Translations under genes and position numbers: made by a program
Shown: one piece after another, positions 63,084 to 64,000 of the stretch
Layout of the letters: each line of letters starts with the position of its first letter
Position numbering within the stretch: the first letter of the stretch is position 1
The notes under the pieces: model-generated
Told to the model about the DNA's origin: nothing
The model's database searches: none
Seen by the model: the letters and a program-made list of their open reading frames with translations, nothing else
NCBI RefSeq assembly: GCF_021729865.1
Contig: NZ_CP063400.1
Location: 2,108,001 to 2,172,000 of the forward strand
Origin: Hydrogenophaga sp. SL48
GTDB lineage: Bacteria > Pseudomonadota > Gammaproteobacteria > Burkholderiales > Burkholderiaceae_C
Direction: 5' to 3'
DNA length: 64,000 nucleotides

Positions 63084-64000
63084 GTCTCTGTGCTCCTCTG
63101 GTTGTCTTGTTCGGGCAGCGCGTCCAGCGCGCGGTGCGGCAGCGAAAAACCGAAGCAGGCCCCCTGCCCCGGCTCGGACCGCAGCCACATGCGACCGCCG
63201 AAATGCGCCACGATCTGGCGGCTGATCGGCAGACCCAGGCCGGTGCCGCCCGGCCGGTAGTGCGCATCACCCGCCACCTGCTGGAACTTCTCGAACACCA
63301 TGGCCTGCTGGTCCTCTGGAATGCCCGGCCCGTTGTCCTGGACCTCCACCTCCACCGAAGGGCCCGCATCGCGCAGGCGCACCAGCACCTGCCCGCCTTC
63401 GCGCGGCGCGTACTTCAGGGCGTTGGACAGCAGGTTGAGCACCACCTGGGTGATGCGGTCCGCGTCGGCACCCACCAGCCCCACGCTCGGCGGCAGGTCC
63501 AGCACCAAGGCCACCCCGTGCTCCCGGTACATCTCGCCCATGCTGCCCGCCGCCTGCTCCAGCACCTCGCGCAGGTCCACCGCTTCTTCGTTCCACTCGG
63601 CGTGCCCGGCCTCGATCTTGGCCATGTCCAGCACCTGGTTCACCAGGCGGCTCAGTCGCTCGGCCTCGGCAACGATGATGCCGAGAAACTGCTGCCGCTG
63701 CGGCAAGTCCATGTTGTCATCGTCACGCATCAACTCCGACAGCGCCCTGATCGAAGTCAAGGGCGTGCGCAGTTCGTGGGTCACCGAGGACATGAAGTCG
63801 TCCTTGAGCCGGTCCAGGCTCTGCAGTTGCTGGTTGGCCTCGCGCAGCTCGGCCGTGGCGCGCTCCAGCGAACGTGACTTGTCCTCCAGCGCGTGCGAGT
63901 AAGCGCGCAACTGAGAGGCTTCGTCCAGGATGCGCATCACGTCGTCCAGATCAAGTTTCTCTTCTTCGGCCACCGAGGCCACCATCACGCGCGCCGAGGC
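63080..64000 (-). CDS. Sensor histidine kinase (C-terminal part), CrbS-like
   Basis: 306 residues are visible; the frame is open at the window edge, so the N terminus is missing. A coiled linker (ALEDKSRSLERATAELREANQQLQSLDRLKDDF) leads to the H-box (SVTHELRTPLTSIRALSELM), then the N box (ITQVVLNLLSNALKYAP), G1 (VQDNGPGIPEDQ) and G2 (GTGLGLPISRQIVAHFGG). The linker and H-box closely resemble kinases of the CrbS type, whose N-terminal part is an SSS transporter domain. That the missing part is such a domain is inference from this likeness and from the ActP genes nearby. Confidence 0.85.
   Translation of the reverse strand, partial: ASARVMVASVAEEEKLDLDDVMRILDEASQLRAYSHALEDKSRSLERATAELREANQQLQSLDRLKDDFMSSVTHELRTPLTSIRALSELMRDDDNMDLPQRQQFLGIIVAEAERLSRLVNQVLDMAKIEAGHAEWNEEAVDLREVLEQAAGSMGEMYREHGVALVLDLPPSVGLVGADADRITQVVLNLLSNALKYAPREGGQVLVRLRDAGPSVEVEVQDNGPGIPEDQQAMVFEKFQQVAGDAHYRPGGTGLGLPISRQIVAHFGGRMWLRSEPGQGACFGFSLPHRALDALPEQDNQRSTET

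Overview
The window is a GC-rich chromosomal segment, about 65-70% GC by eye. Gene content and protein style point to a betaproteobacterium of the order Burkholderiales, most like Comamonadaceae (Hydrogenophaga/Acidovorax type). Supporting signs are the priB-containing rpsF-priB-rpsR-rplI cluster, a PAKKA-tailed SWIB protein, DUF1631, 6S RNA behind zapA, and GC-rich palindromic intergenic repeats. This assignment is inference from gene content; no database search was possible.

Region 1 (1-18750) is a nearly complete aerobic (oxygen-dependent) cobalamin locus on the minus strand. A cobalamin riboswitch precedes the outer-membrane receptor btuB. Then follow cobB, a cytoplasmic BtuF-like protein, cobU, btuF, btuC, btuD, a CbiM-like permease, cobA, cobG, cobH, cobI and cobJ. 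After the single plus-strand gene cobK come cobL, cobE, cobM, cobF, cobO, cobW and the start of cobN, which runs off the window. Many neighbours overlap by 1-17 bp (ATGA, GTGA and TTGA junctions), so uptake and synthesis are probably co-translated. CobG and CobF mark the aerobic route. cobQ, cobD and cobV are not in the window.

Region 2 (18800-32830) starts with a zapB-like gene, zapA and 6S RNA. A TSUP permease, an RraA-like protein and a histone-H1-like/SWIB protein follow. Next is an unusual three-gene operon (21990-26921): a nucleotide-cyclase/TolB-like/TPR protein, a vanadium-haloperoxidase/PAP2-type protein with eight SAGV repeats at its N terminus, and a subtilisin-like protease that stops just after its catalytic serine motif. 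I consider this the best candidate for an undescribed system. Crp/Fnr and LuxR regulators, a ThDP enzyme with an MFS transporter, a divergent AraC regulator and a small unknown protein close the region.

Region 3 (32830-53510) is mostly housekeeping: an aldehyde dehydrogenase, DUF1631, clpB, a GNAT protein, molybdenum-cofactor genes (moaE, moaD, moeA, mobB), thrC, hom, an alanine-type aminotransferase, a Mth938-like protein, bcp, PhoH, dnaB, and rplI-rpsR-priB-rpsF.

Region 4 (53670-64000) resembles the acetate/CrbSR neighbourhood: an ActP-like symporter with its DUF4212 partner, a TPR protein, a small membrane protein, a CBS/DUF294 protein, a sensor-like/DnaQ exonuclease fusion, a stand-alone receiver, and the 3' part of a histidine kinase. 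An IS110-family element lies between the two convergent genes of this cluster, inside a palindromic repeat. Its leader contains short segments matching both the target and its own ends, as expected for a bridge RNA.
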